NCBI GenBank assembly: GCA_030040995.1
Contig: JASHOS010000197.1
Coordinates: 1-64,000, forward strand
Reading direction: 5' to 3'
DNA from: Terriglobia bacterium
GTDB lineage: Bacteria > Acidobacteriota > Terriglobia > UBA7540
Length of the DNA: 64,000 bases
Shown here in pieces: positions 26,129 through 35,380 of the stretch. The translations under genes were made by a program, and so were the position numbers. The notes below the pieces were generated by a model. The model did no database searches and was not told the origin of the DNA. It worked only from the letters and a program-made list of their open reading frames with translations. How positions within the stretch are numbered: the first letter of the stretch is position 1; every line of letters begins with the position of its first letter.

Positions 26129-28504
26129 TCAAGCATGATCTACGGAAGACTTTTCGTGGACTGCAAACTCTGGGTCTGGAGAAGTGCATTGCCCGGAATC
26201 GTTAGTCGAAACGACGGCACGCTGGCGCCGATGTACAGGACCCGCTGTGTACTCTGTCAACGTTCCATCCCGCGATAAGCTCCAATAGAGATCCAACCAT
26301 TGGCCGCGCACGGCTTCCCAGCAATATTTACGGGATTCACGCAGGGCTTCGTCCGCCAACCGCAGAGCGAGAGCCGGCTCTCGAAGCAGGCGAATCACGC
26401 TCGCCGCCAGCGATTGCCAGTCGCCCGGCTCCGAGAGCAGGCCCGTACGTTCGTGTTCGACAATGTATTTGATGCCCTCAGGGGCTGTGCTGACTACAGG
26501 AATTCCGGAAGCAAATGCTTCCAGGATAGAAAGGGGCATATTGTCGAGCCACGAAGCGTTGATGAATATATCCGATTCATCGTAGTAGCAGCCGATTCTC
26601 TCCCGCGAAACGGCTCCCGCAAACTGGACATCCTTCAGCCCCAGCTCTTCGACCAACGCGCGAATTTGCCGCTCCTGCTCACCTTCACCGAGCAGGCGCA
26701 AACGGGCGTCCGGGAACTCCTGTTTAACTCGCGCAAAGGCGCGAACCACAAGGTCGGGACTGTAGTATTGTCCGAAGCCGCGGCTACAGATCAGAAGCGG
26801 ACGCACAGGATTTCGGCGGCGGTAACGGAACTGGTTCACATCGATAAAGTTAGGCGCCACTTCCGCGTGCAGACCAAAGTCCCGGAATACGCTGGCCAGA
26901 TACATCGAAGGAACCACGAGCCGATCCGCATGGCGAAGGATCGGGATTGCCGTCCGCCACCGCGATAAATGATCTCTGGCTTCTCCGCTGTGATAGTTGA
27001 TAAGGACCTTTTTGCCTCGCAGCCGCGCAATCACCAACGCCGGAAAGGGCGCCAGAAGAAACGCCCAATATGATGCGGAAAAAATGTGGGCAATCTCCAC
27101 ATGCTTCAGGCTTCGCCATAGACCCAGCCAATAAAACGGCATGCGGGCGAACGTCCGCACGTACCGGATTTTCATGGTCCAGCCAACCCAGCCCGGAACC
27201 TTGGGATCAACTGGAACAAACCGCGCCTCAACGCCGGGATCTTTTGCCCAGTGTTTGAGTAGAAGGTCAGCTTGAACGGCTTGTCCTCCAACGTAGCTCA
27301 GAGTAGGGGCGATAATCGCCACCCGGACCGGACGGCCAGCATCATCACCCTGGGCCGGACTCGCCATGGCGCCTCGCGGCGGCTGCCACCCTTTCGAAGC
27401 CAGCAAGCTGTAATAAAGGGCTTCGTGTTGCTCTCGCATGCGAGCCAGACTGAAATTTGCCCGCGCTATTTCGCGGGCTCGCGTCCCGAACGCAGCCCGC
27501 AAGGGCGAGTTAGACAGGAGGCGTTCGAGAGCATCAGCAAGATTGATCTCATCATTGGGCGGGACCAGAAATCCCGTTTCACCGTCCCGAATGAGTTCAC
27601 CATTGCCACCCACCGAGGTTGCGACTACCGGAAGTCCCGCAGCCATGGACTCCAGCACGGAGTTTGACAGGCTTTCTGAAAAAGAGGGCAAAACCGAGAT
27701 ATCCAAAGAACTCAGAATAGCCCGGACATCTTGACGGTCGCCCAAAAAGCGAATTTGGCGCTCAAGCCCCAAACTTTGCGCCATACGCTCAAGGCCAGGG
27801 CGCAGCGGACCGTCGCCCACGAGTAGAAACTCCAGTTCTGGAAACTTTGGCGCCAGCCGGGCTGCGGCGTGAAGCAGGCCGGGATAATTTTTGACCGGAT
27901 CGTTCATGCGGGCGATCATGCCGACGCGCAGCGCGCCGGGAGCGCGAGCCAGAGCCGGAGGAGCGTCGCTGAAGGCTTCTTCGGGCAGTCCATTATGAAT
28001 GACGGCCAGTTTCTGCTCTGGCAATCCCCGGTCGAGCAGCGATTGAGCAGCAGCACGTGAGTTACAAATGACGCGATCACACAGATGGAACACTGCAATC
28101 TGGGACCGGAATCGCATCGGCGTGAGAAGATCCCCAATTTGCCGGTGGCTGCCGATGACGATGGGCGTCCGCGCCAGGCGAGCAGCAGGAATGAGCATGA
28201 GATTGGAATAGAAATCAAAGGAGTGAGCAATCGAGGTATGGCGTGCCCGGAGCCGCCGCGCTAAGGCAATGCGGGACCGCCATGAATTCAAACCGTAGAC
28301 GTTGCCGCCCGGGGGCACGGACGTGACCTCGCCCATGCCCTTTCGGAAGGCGCCCCCCTGCCCGATACAACCTAACTCAATCCTCAGAAGCTTGCGGTTC
28401 AAGGAGTCGGCCAGGACCGTGAACTGCCGCTCGCTGCCTCCAGTCTCGAACGAGTTCGTCATCAGGAAAATCGCTGGCGAATCGTTGGGCAGCCCGCTCC
28501 ACAT
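26129..28504 (-). CDS. Tandem fused GT4-type glycosyltransferase
   Basis: 791 residues with two complete GT-B/GT4 modules in one chain. Module 1 (about 10-375) has GGSERQ near its start and SFSESLSNSVLESMAAGLPVV with the E-x7-E nucleotide-sugar motif. Module 2 (about 390-760) starts VAIIAPTLSYVGGQAVQADLL and has MPLSILEAFASGIPVV. Both keep the catalytic-type acidic motif, so the chain could add two sugars. It abuts the methyltransferase gene at the distal end of the exopolysaccharide locus. The last 40 residues are not GT-like. Confidence 0.85.
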   Translation of the reverse strand: MWSGLPNDSPAIFLMTNSFETGGSERQFTVLADSLNRKLLRIELGCIGQGGAFRKGMGEVTSVPPGGNVYGLNSWRSRIALARRLRARHTSIAHSFDFYSNLMLIPAARLARTPIVIGSHRQIGDLLTPMRFRSQIAVFHLCDRVICNSRAAAQSLLDRGLPEQKLAVIHNGLPEEAFSDAPPALARAPGALRVGMIARMNDPVKNYPGLLHAAARLAPKFPELEFLLVGDGPLRPGLERMAQSLGLERQIRFLGDRQDVRAILSSLDISVLPSFSESLSNSVLESMAAGLPVVATSVGGNGELIRDGETGFLVPPNDEINLADALERLLSNSPLRAAFGTRAREIARANFSLARMREQHEALYYSLLASKGWQPPRGAMASPAQGDDAGRPVRVAIIAPTLSYVGGQAVQADLLLKHWAKDPGVEARFVPVDPKVPGWVGWTMKIRYVRTFARMPFYWLGLWRSLKHVEIAHIFSASYWAFLLAPFPALVIARLRGKKVLINYHSGEARDHLSRWRTAIPILRHADRLVVPSMYLASVFRDFGLHAEVAPNFIDVNQFRYRRRNPVRPLLICSRGFGQYYSPDLVVRAFARVKQEFPDARLRLLGEGEQERQIRALVEELGLKDVQFAGAVSRERIGCYYDESDIFINASWLDNMPLSILEAFASGIPVVSTAPEGIKYIVEHERTGLLSEPGDWQSLAASVIRLLREPALALRLADEALRESRKYCWEAVRGQWLDLYWSLSRDGTLTEYTAGPVHRRQRAVVSTNDSGQCTSPDPEFAVHEKSSVDHA

Positions 28505-29356
28505 TTACTCTTTTCCTCGAAAAAGAAAATCGTTCGTGCCCAGAGTGTTGGTCGAGCGAAGGTTCACGAGCTCCATGCCCAGGTCGCGGGTACAGAAGCG
28601 AAAAATCTCGGCAGCAGAGGCAAACTCGTAGGGGTAGCCTCCGAGCCAATCACGAACGTCGATCCAGTAGTTCATGCCCCTGTCCCCGGAATAGTCGCGA
28701 AGGTGGCGCCACGGGTTCCTCAAGGAAACGACATTCGAGAGGAACCCGTACCGAAGAAAGTACAGACCCTCGAGGAGCCGCTTGCCTGCCCACGAAGAGC
28801 GGTTATAGAGCTTCTTGACTCTCAGCCAGAACTTTGAACCGCCGCGTCCTTCGACTTTGTTATAAATCGAGAGATATAAAAGACCGCCTCTTGCTACCAG
28901 ATTGCAGCTACTCCGGATGGCTTTCCACATGTTGCCCGTGTGGTGCAAGGACCCCCACGCGTAGACGACGTCAGCCGTTCCGATCTGGGCCGGCAGCGCG
29001 TCGTCCAGGATTGACCCGCTGATCACTTCCCAGTTTTCCGGATCACCCACCCGTCTTTTCAACTCCTGGCAGCAACGGACGGAAAACGGATCCACATCGA
29101 GGCTTATGATACGCTGCGCTCCGAGGCGGTAGGCTCCCAACGAAAAAAGGCCGCTGCCACACCCAATATCGAGGAAAGAGCGGCCTTGCAAGTCTTTCAA
29201 TTCCAGAAAACTACGGATCGAATTCATGGCAATACACTCGCGTTCGGGCGTGAGGCACCGGTCCAGGAAGCGCTGCCAATTCTTTCCGAAAGAAAACGTT
29301 ACCTTCTCCGGTTGTGGCCGCATCTCATTAACGTTTCTGAGCGCTGCTTGCCCCAT
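28505..29356 (-). CDS. Class I SAM-dependent methyltransferase
   Basis: 283 residues. Motif I FLDIGCGSGLFSLGAYRLGA binds SAM, IISLDVDPFSV carries the acidic ribose-contact residue, and DVVYAWGSLHHTGNMWKAI is the post-II region. Likely modifies a sugar or lipid of the exopolysaccharide, inferred from position between the asparagine-synthase-like gene and the tandem glycosyltransferase. The gene ends exactly where the glycosyltransferase start codon begins. Confidence 0.85.
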   Translation of the reverse strand: MGQAALRNVNEMRPQPEKVTFSFGKNWQRFLDRCLTPERECIAMNSIRSFLELKDLQGRSFLDIGCGSGLFSLGAYRLGAQRIISLDVDPFSVRCCQELKRRVGDPENWEVISGSILDDALPAQIGTADVVYAWGSLHHTGNMWKAIRSSCNLVARGGLLYLSIYNKVEGRGGSKFWLRVKKLYNRSSWAGKRLLEGLYFLRYGFLSNVVSLRNPWRHLRDYSGDRGMNYWIDVRDWLGGYPYEFASAAEIFRFCTRDLGMELVNLRSTNTLGTNDFLFRGKE

Positions 29357-29394
29357 GCTCGCCTCTGTGCGTCTTTGCCTCCGGTCAAGAACGC

Positions 29395-29636
29395 GTAGCG
29401 CCGACCTTCAGGTCGGAATTTGGCCGGTTCGGCAGAACCCCCTCACCCGGTCCCGCTTAGCGGGACCGCCCTCTCCCCCAAGGGGGCGAGGGCAGGAGTT
29501 CTTTTCGTAGCTTCGCGGGTGCCGCGAAGCGGCATGACTAGCTGATACGAGTCAAACGATAAAGACTTTTCTGCAACACCACACGAGATGCCGGGGTAAA
29601 GCCCGGTGCTACCCGCCCAAAACTGAGGCAGCTCCC
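29395..29636. repeat. REPIN split by a CCCTCACCC-type repeat
   Basis: Left half GTAGCGCCGACCTTCAGGTC (29395-29420), then a CCCTCACCC-type element (29437-29556) with a GCTTCGCGGGTGCCGCGAAG hairpin, then a GATGCCGGGGTAAAGCCCGG right half and CTAC followed by the arm CGCCCAAAACTGAGGC (to about 29630). The order suggests nested insertion. The right end overlaps the 3' end of asnB. Confidence 0.6.
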
Positions 29637-31576
29637 GCTAATGCCTCCCGGCCGAAAGTAGAATCGCCTCTGAACGCCCTATCAGAGGCTTCGGTTGAAG
29701 CTCCCTCGAGAAAATTGCGGTGCCATAGCTCAAAAACCAAAAGCCGCCAGATGCTCCCCGAATGATCACGCCTGCCTCGCATATGCTCGTCGAGTAGCTG
29801 CTTGATGCCGGACGCGCTCAAGTAGCCGCGCTGCAGGGTGCGCGGCTCGAGCAGCACCCGTACGAGCTCCTGTCTGAGCTCATTGCGAATCCAATGCACG
29901 AGAGGAAGAGCGAATCCCTGCTTGGGCCGGTAGAGCGCCTCGCGAGGTACGCCCAGACGCTCGGCCAATTTCTTAAGGATATACTTCGGTTCGTTACCGC
30001 GAAGCTTCAAGCCGGCAGGCAAACTCGCCGCGTACTCCACGAATATGTGGTCGAGCAGGGGCACGCGAGCCTCGAGCGACGTGGCCATGCTCATGCGGTC
30101 GACTTTGGTCAAAATATCGGCTACCAGATACGTCTTCGTATCCAGGTAGAGTAGCCTACTGATCCGGTCGCCGGCAGGGGCGGTTCGCAGATAGGCCCGG
30201 AAACGGTCACGGGGATCGCCGAGATTCCTGATACTGGCCCGAAAGCCATCCGAGAGCAGCGGCACCCGGCGCTCGAAAGAGGGCACCATAGAGATATAAT
30301 CCAGGTAGCGCTCATCCCAAGGCAACGCGATGCTATAGGCGTGCGCGTGGCCGCGCATTGAGCGTGGAAACCGGGGATGCACATATCGGCGATAAAGCTG
30401 GCGGGACCACTCCGGAAGTGGTTCCAGCGGGGTACCGCGAAGATTGATCGGGTAGCGATCGTAGCCGGCGAACAACTCATCACCCCCGTCACCGGAAAGA
30501 GCGACCGTTACATGCTCCCGCGCCAGCCGGGAAATGTAATAGGTTGGAATCATTGACGAGTCCCCAAACGGCTCTTCCAGGGAGCGGGTTAAGCCGTCCA
30601 GCGCTTGTTGAATGTCCGGCTCGACGGTCAACTCATGGTGGTCAGTCCCAAAGTGTTGCGCGACAACCTGGGCATGGTGGGCCTCATTGAAGCCTTGCTT
30701 GGTAAACCCGACGGAAAACGTCTTCACAGGAGCATTGCTGGCGCGAGCCATAAGAGCCACGACCAGAGAGGAATCCACGCCGCCGCTCAGCAGGGCGCCT
30801 AAAGGCACGTCGGAGATCAAACGTATACGGACCGCCTGCGCCAGCCGGCTCTCCAGTTCATCCAAACACTCCTCCTCCGATAGCGAGCCTCGCGTGCCAT
30901 AAGGCGGCAAGTCCCAATACTGGCGCACGCTAAACCGGCCATTCTCCCATTCGAGGAGGTGTCCAGGCGGCAGTTTCTGAATATTTTTAAAGGCAGTGTG
31001 GGGGTCCGGAATATAACCAAAGTAAAAATATTCCAGCAGGCCGGCAGGATTGATCTCCTTCAGCTCCGGAGCCGCAGCCAGAATCGCCTTAATTTCGGAG
31101 CCAAAAAGCAGCCTTCCCGGTAAAGCCGCATAGTGCAAAGGCTTGATCCCCAGCCGGTCTCGCGCCAGCAGCAGGCGCCGCCGGCGTTGGTCGAAAACAG
31201 CAAAGGCGAACATTCCGCGCAGCCTCTGAACGCAGGCTGATCCCAGATCCTCGTAGAGATGGATGATCACCTCGGTATCCGTGTTCGTGTAAAAGCGGTG
31301 GCCCCGCCGCTCAAGCTCGGGGCGGAGCTCGGGGAAGTTATAAATCTCCCCGTTGAAAACCACCCATAGAGTCTTATCCTCGTTATGGATGGGCTGGCGC
31401 CCGCCGGCGACATCGATAATACTGAGGCGCCTCATGCCCAGGCCGACTGAGCCCTGCGTGTAAATTCCCTCATCGTCCGGGCCCCGGTGCGCAATAGACA
31501 GGCACATCCGGTGAATCGTTCCGGCGTCAACGCTTTCTGCGGAGTCGCTATTTACGATGCCCGCGATTCCACACAT
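29609..31576 (-). CDS. asnB: Asparagine synthase-like amidotransferase of the XrtA locus
   Basis: 655 residues. The glutaminase half starts MCGIAGIV with the catalytic Cys2 and has AHRGPDDEG and FNGEIYNFPEL. The synthetase half has the PP-loop SGGVDSSLV near residue 265 and SGDGGDELFAGYDRY. The match is to the AsnB-type amidotransferases found in exosortase-A exopolysaccharide loci, which probably amidate a uronic acid or similar rather than free aspartate (inference). The last 6-8 residues (ASVLGG) and the stop are encoded by a dispersed repeat arm, so the C-terminus is not native. Confidence 0.9.
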   Translation of the reverse strand: MCGIAGIVNSDSAESVDAGTIHRMCLSIAHRGPDDEGIYTQGSVGLGMRRLSIIDVAGGRQPIHNEDKTLWVVFNGEIYNFPELRPELERRGHRFYTNTDTEVIIHLYEDLGSACVQRLRGMFAFAVFDQRRRRLLLARDRLGIKPLHYAALPGRLLFGSEIKAILAAAPELKEINPAGLLEYFYFGYIPDPHTAFKNIQKLPPGHLLEWENGRFSVRQYWDLPPYGTRGSLSEEECLDELESRLAQAVRIRLISDVPLGALLSGGVDSSLVVALMARASNAPVKTFSVGFTKQGFNEAHHAQVVAQHFGTDHHELTVEPDIQQALDGLTRSLEEPFGDSSMIPTYYISRLAREHVTVALSGDGGDELFAGYDRYPINLRGTPLEPLPEWSRQLYRRYVHPRFPRSMRGHAHAYSIALPWDERYLDYISMVPSFERRVPLLSDGFRASIRNLGDPRDRFRAYLRTAPAGDRISRLLYLDTKTYLVADILTKVDRMSMATSLEARVPLLDHIFVEYAASLPAGLKLRGNEPKYILKKLAERLGVPREALYRPKQGFALPLVHWIRNELRQELVRVLLEPRTLQRGYLSASGIKQLLDEHMRGRRDHSGSIWRLLVFELWHRNFLEGASTEASDRAFRGDSTFGREALAGAASVLGG

Positions 31577-31579
31577 ATA

Positions 31580-32932
31580 CTAATAACTCCTGCTTCCCCG
31601 CAGATTTACGGGAAGGGCCCTTTGGGCCGCGACGCGCGCGTCCCCCTTGGATGCTAGCTTAACAGCCACCCCGGCTTGCTCTTTTGCCGGATCACGGGTC
31701 AGCGCCTGGACCGGTTCTTCCCTGAAAGCTATCTGGCGAAGGGTTGTTGTGTAACCAAAGGCAAAATACAAAAAGAACTGATACGCATCCGGGTAAAAGA
31801 AACCCGCGATTGCAAAAGCCGCAAGTCCGGCGCGAGTCGCGTTGGCCAGCATGGTCGCTTCAGATTCTCCCGGGAGTCGCTCTTTCGCTTCGCGAATATT
31901 CTTGAAAGCGCGCCAGTAGATCATGAGAAACAGGACCAGGGCGGGTAGGCCGCCTTCGGCGCCGAACTGGGTATAAACGTTATGGGTTTCTTCCCACACA
32001 CCGGACACCACTGGAAAATTACCCGGACCGATGCCGAAGAGTGGATATTCGAAGGTAATTCTCAGGCTCTTGAAGAACAACTGCTTGCGCATCTGCGCGG
32101 ATTGGTAGGCCGCCTCGTTGCCTTGAAACTCCGAGGTGTTCGAAAACCGCTGCATAATCCTATGGCCCGCGAAGACAAACATAACCGCCAGAGCCACTAC
32201 GGCCACAATTAGGAGATACTTCCTGCCCTGTTTCACGCCAAAATCCCACAGGCACAGGGCCCCCATTATGAGCAGGGCGATCAAGCCCGCTCGCGAGCCC
32301 GTGCGAAACAACGCATAGGTCATCACCAATGCGGCCAAACTCCAACCTGCTTTGCGGATCACCCCTCTTCCTCGAAATACGAAGACCAGACAAAAAGGCA
32401 GGGTCAACACGATCACAATAGCGAGATCATTGGGGTTTTGATACACGCCATTAAGGGCACCCTCCATCCGCCCCTCGACGACACGGCTCGCCATAATTGA
32501 AATGGCGGCAACGAGGCCGACGCAGGAGGTTTGAACTAAGATCAGCCTTCTCAAACGCGCGACTGAGGTGACGGCCATCGCCATCACGACGATAATCAAA
32601 ACCAGCTTCGCGAAGCCGAGGGTAGTCGCAAAAGCACCCCCCTTCCAGACCGGGGAGAACAGAGACGCCAACCCGAGCTGGACCAGAAGGAAGATGAGAA
32701 ACCAAGTTTCCTTCGGCAAGCCCTCCTTGAGCTGTCCCATGCTTAGCGCAAACGCCACAAGAGCCATGGCGCCCACAAGCTTCGCCAAATGAAGATGGGA
32801 AACACCAGGAATCCAATCCTCGGGCCGCGCGCAGTACACGACAAAGAAAGCCAGCACCCAAAAAAAAGTGCCCCCCAGGGGCTCTCTTGCCGGAGATGCA
32901 GCAGCCGCAACCGGGGCAGCTTCAGCAGTCAC
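31580..32932 (-). CDS. O-antigen ligase/polymerase family membrane protein
   Basis: 450 residues with about ten membrane segments and the Wzy/WaaL-type loop: LFRTGSRAGLIALL and a later ETHNVYTQFGAEGGLPAL. It starts at GTG with AAAGGA upstream. Probably joins or polymerises the exopolysaccharide repeat on the periplasmic side. Similar proteins sit in the same place in other exosortase-A loci. The C-terminal 60 residues are soluble and basic. Confidence 0.85.
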   Translation of the reverse strand: MTAEAAPVAAAASPAREPLGGTFFWVLAFFVVYCARPEDWIPGVSHLHLAKLVGAMALVAFALSMGQLKEGLPKETWFLIFLLVQLGLASLFSPVWKGGAFATTLGFAKLVLIIVVMAMAVTSVARLRRLILVQTSCVGLVAAISIMASRVVEGRMEGALNGVYQNPNDLAIVIVLTLPFCLVFVFRGRGVIRKAGWSLAALVMTYALFRTGSRAGLIALLIMGALCLWDFGVKQGRKYLLIVAVVALAVMFVFAGHRIMQRFSNTSEFQGNEAAYQSAQMRKQLFFKSLRITFEYPLFGIGPGNFPVVSGVWEETHNVYTQFGAEGGLPALVLFLMIYWRAFKNIREAKERLPGESEATMLANATRAGLAAFAIAGFFYPDAYQFFLYFAFGYTTTLRQIAFREEPVQALTRDPAKEQAGVAVKLASKGDARVAAQRALPVNLRGSRSY

Positions 32933-33041
32933 TTAAATCCTTCTTTCTGAGAAATAACGCCTTCGGTTGTCGAGGCCCTGGGGTCACACGGCTCGCTCAT
33001 GAGCCTTCTCAGTTAGTCTCTGCCACGTGGCGCCAGGAGCC

Positions 33042-34418
33042 TCATCGTCCCCCTCGCCCTAGGAGGACAGCCTTCAACGTGTGGAAAATGATGATCAAGT
33101 CTAGGCCGACTGACATATTTTTGATGTAGTAGAGATCGTAGGCAAGCTTTTCGGTGTTTTCTTCGATGGTGGCGCAGTAACCCCGTTTAATTTGAGCCCA
33201 ACCCGTTGCCCCCGGCTTCACACCCCAGCGCAGCCGGTAATAGGGAATTGCTTGAACGTACTCTGCCTCCTGATCGGGCACAAACGGACGCGGTCCTACG
33301 AAATATAAATCGCCTTTGAGAATGTTATAAAGCTGCGGAAGCTCATCTAAGTGGACTTTTCGAAGCCAGCGGCCCACCCGCGTGCAGCGGCCATCATTCT
33401 CTTGAGCCGGGCGCGAGCCTCCTCCGGCATCGGCATCAACCCTCATCGATCGAAATTTGGTGAGCTTAAATGTATGGCCGTTCTTGCCTACTCGTTCCTG
33501 CCGGAAGAGCACGGGGCCCTTTGAATCCAACCGAATGGCAATGGCAATCAGCAGCATCACGGGCAGGGTGAGAATTAAGCCGAGGGCGGACAAGATCAGA
33601 GAGATGAGCCTCTTGACGATGAGTTTTCTTGTGGAGACTCGAAATCCGTCGGAAAAAATGAGCCAACTGGGCTGGAGGTCCTGGACGTCAATTCTGCCCC
33701 AGATGCGCTCCGTCACCGCCGTGGCGTTATCGACCTGGATTCCTGCCAGGCGAAGATCAAGCAGCGCGCCCACCGGCATTTTGCCGCGGCCATCGTTAAG
33801 AGCTACAATCACGCGATCCACCGCCCTTCTTTCCCGAAGAGCAAGAAGCTGGGATTCGAGCTGCTCACGCGTCATGGAACCGTTTCCAGCCGCGCCCGCC
33901 CATCCCACTACCTCCATTCCTAACACCGGCCGTGCCCGCAGAGCCTCCACCAATTGCCGGGCGCGGTCGCCGCTTCCCATTACGTAAACTCGCTCCCGCA
34001 GAGAAGGCTGTGAAACCAGCCAATGGAATACCCATCTCCATCCGATCAGCGAAACGGTCAAAATGGTGATGCCCAACAGGAAGACATCTCCGCCCAGCAG
34101 GAAGTCCGGAAAAAAATAACCCAGAGCAGCCAAAATAAACGAGAGGATCCCGAGCACCACGAAGAGCCGGAAAAACATTTCGCCGGTGGAAGGCACTCGC
34201 TGGGCGTCATACAGGTCAAAATAATAAAAGCAGAGTAATGCGACGGCAGTGATCACTAAAACTTTGTAAATCCCGTGTTCGACGCCGAGCTCCAGAACCG
34301 AATCCTGGCCCAGACGAATCACCGCCGCAGCTAGAAAAGAGGCGACGACAATGAGCGTTTCGCCCAAAACGAGAACGAGCGTCCGTACCGGATAATAGAC
34401 GTTAAAAAGACGAACCAC
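33042..34418 (-). CDS. Polyprenyl-phosphate sugar phosphotransferase, XrtA-locus type
   Basis: 458 residues from GTG. Four to five N-terminal membrane helices, a Rossmann-like middle (VYVMGSGDRARQLVEALRAR) and a bacterial sugar transferase domain (KRLISLILSALGLILTLPVM, DSKGPVLFRQERVGKNG, KFRSMRVDAD, HLDELPQLYNILKGD, VGPRPFVPDQE). It starts repeat-unit synthesis by moving a sugar phosphate to undecaprenyl phosphate. The layout matches the EpsH1-system sugar transferase family (TIGR03013 type). Next to the tyrosine autokinase. Confidence 0.9.
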   Translation of the reverse strand: MVRLFNVYYPVRTLVLVLGETLIVVASFLAAAVIRLGQDSVLELGVEHGIYKVLVITAVALLCFYYFDLYDAQRVPSTGEMFFRLFVVLGILSFILAALGYFFPDFLLGGDVFLLGITILTVSLIGWRWVFHWLVSQPSLRERVYVMGSGDRARQLVEALRARPVLGMEVVGWAGAAGNGSMTREQLESQLLALRERRAVDRVIVALNDGRGKMPVGALLDLRLAGIQVDNATAVTERIWGRIDVQDLQPSWLIFSDGFRVSTRKLIVKRLISLILSALGLILTLPVMLLIAIAIRLDSKGPVLFRQERVGKNGHTFKLTKFRSMRVDADAGGGSRPAQENDGRCTRVGRWLRKVHLDELPQLYNILKGDLYFVGPRPFVPDQEAEYVQAIPYYRLRWGVKPGATGWAQIKRGYCATIEENTEKLAYDLYYIKNMSVGLDLIIIFHTLKAVLLGRGGR

Positions 34419-34424
34419 GACTGG

Positions 34425-35357
34425 TCATCCCTTTTTTCTCCCCTCCTCCGGATTTTGGTCGGTGTTGAAATAATAATAGGCGCTGTAAGCTGTCTGCGGA
34501 GACACTTGATTCAGCACCACGCCGAGTAAATGTCTTTCCCGAAGTTCGCGGCTTCCTTTTTGTGCGACGTCGAACGGAGTCTTCCCGGCGCGCACCACCA
34601 TGAGAACTCCATCGCAGTAATCGGCAAGAAGGCTGGCATCCGACAGCGGCACGCAAGGCGGTGAATCCAGAACAATCCAGTCAAAAAGGGGCGCGAGCCG
34701 GTGCAGCAGTCCCTTTAACCGGCCGTTCCCCAGGAGTTCGATGGGATCCGAGGGTGGCCGGCCCGCCGGGATGAAGAAAAGATTCTCCGAGCTGTTGCGC
34801 TGAACGATTTCGTGCGGCTCGGCCTCTGCGCGCAAAAAGTCAGCAAGACCCGGAGTCTGTGCAGTGCCGAGAAGGGCGTGCTGGCGAGGAAGCCGCAAGT
34901 CTCCATCCAGAAGCAGCACGCGGCGGCCGCTCTGTTGTGCGAAAGCCTGCGCGAGGTTCGCGCTCACAAACGTCTTTCCCTCCCCCGGCAGCGCGCTCGT
35001 CACCAGGATCGCCTGCAGAGGAAGCTTCTCGCGCATCTGAGTGAGCCGTGTGCGTAGCGTCCGGAATTCTTCTGCGCCGAGGGGGCGTGCGCCGGCCTGC
35101 GCGAAAAGGAGGGCGCGCGGGTCAGGCCGCCAGACGGTCCCGGGACACTCGGCCAGGAGGCCATCGCCCGCTAGGGGCCGGGTCCCATGCAGGGTTTGGA
35201 ACAAAGCCGTCGTTGGGGCAGCCTCTTCCCGGCCCGGTTCCTCAACCACGGGAAACTCCGGAGCTTCCGGCTGGCGAGGCGGATTTGGAGTCTCGGCATC
35301 AAGCGCGGGCGCGCGTTCCTGCTCCGCCTTGATCAAAGCATCGTGAATTCGGCTCAT
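34425..35357 (-). CDS. Tyrosine autokinase of exopolysaccharide synthesis (CpsD/CapB type)
   Basis: 310 residues. Walker A SALPGEGKT, Walker A' VLLLDGDLRLPRQH and Walker B WIVLDSPP of BY-kinases; a C-terminal tyrosine cluster (AYSAYYYF) is the usual autophosphorylation site. The membrane activator part is a separate protein, the chain-length determinant two genes away, as in Firmicutes-style and XrtA loci. Regulates polymer length. GGAAGG precedes the ATG. Confidence 0.9.
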   Translation of the reverse strand: MSRIHDALIKAEQERAPALDAETPNPPRQPEAPEFPVVEEPGREEAAPTTALFQTLHGTRPLAGDGLLAECPGTVWRPDPRALLFAQAGARPLGAEEFRTLRTRLTQMREKLPLQAILVTSALPGEGKTFVSANLAQAFAQQSGRRVLLLDGDLRLPRQHALLGTAQTPGLADFLRAEAEPHEIVQRNSSENLFFIPAGRPPSDPIELLGNGRLKGLLHRLAPLFDWIVLDSPPCVPLSDASLLADYCDGVLMVVRAGKTPFDVAQKGSRELRERHLLGVVLNQVSPQTAYSAYYYFNTDQNPEEGRKKG

Positions 35358-35380
35358 AACCTTCCTTTTTCCCGCCGGGC

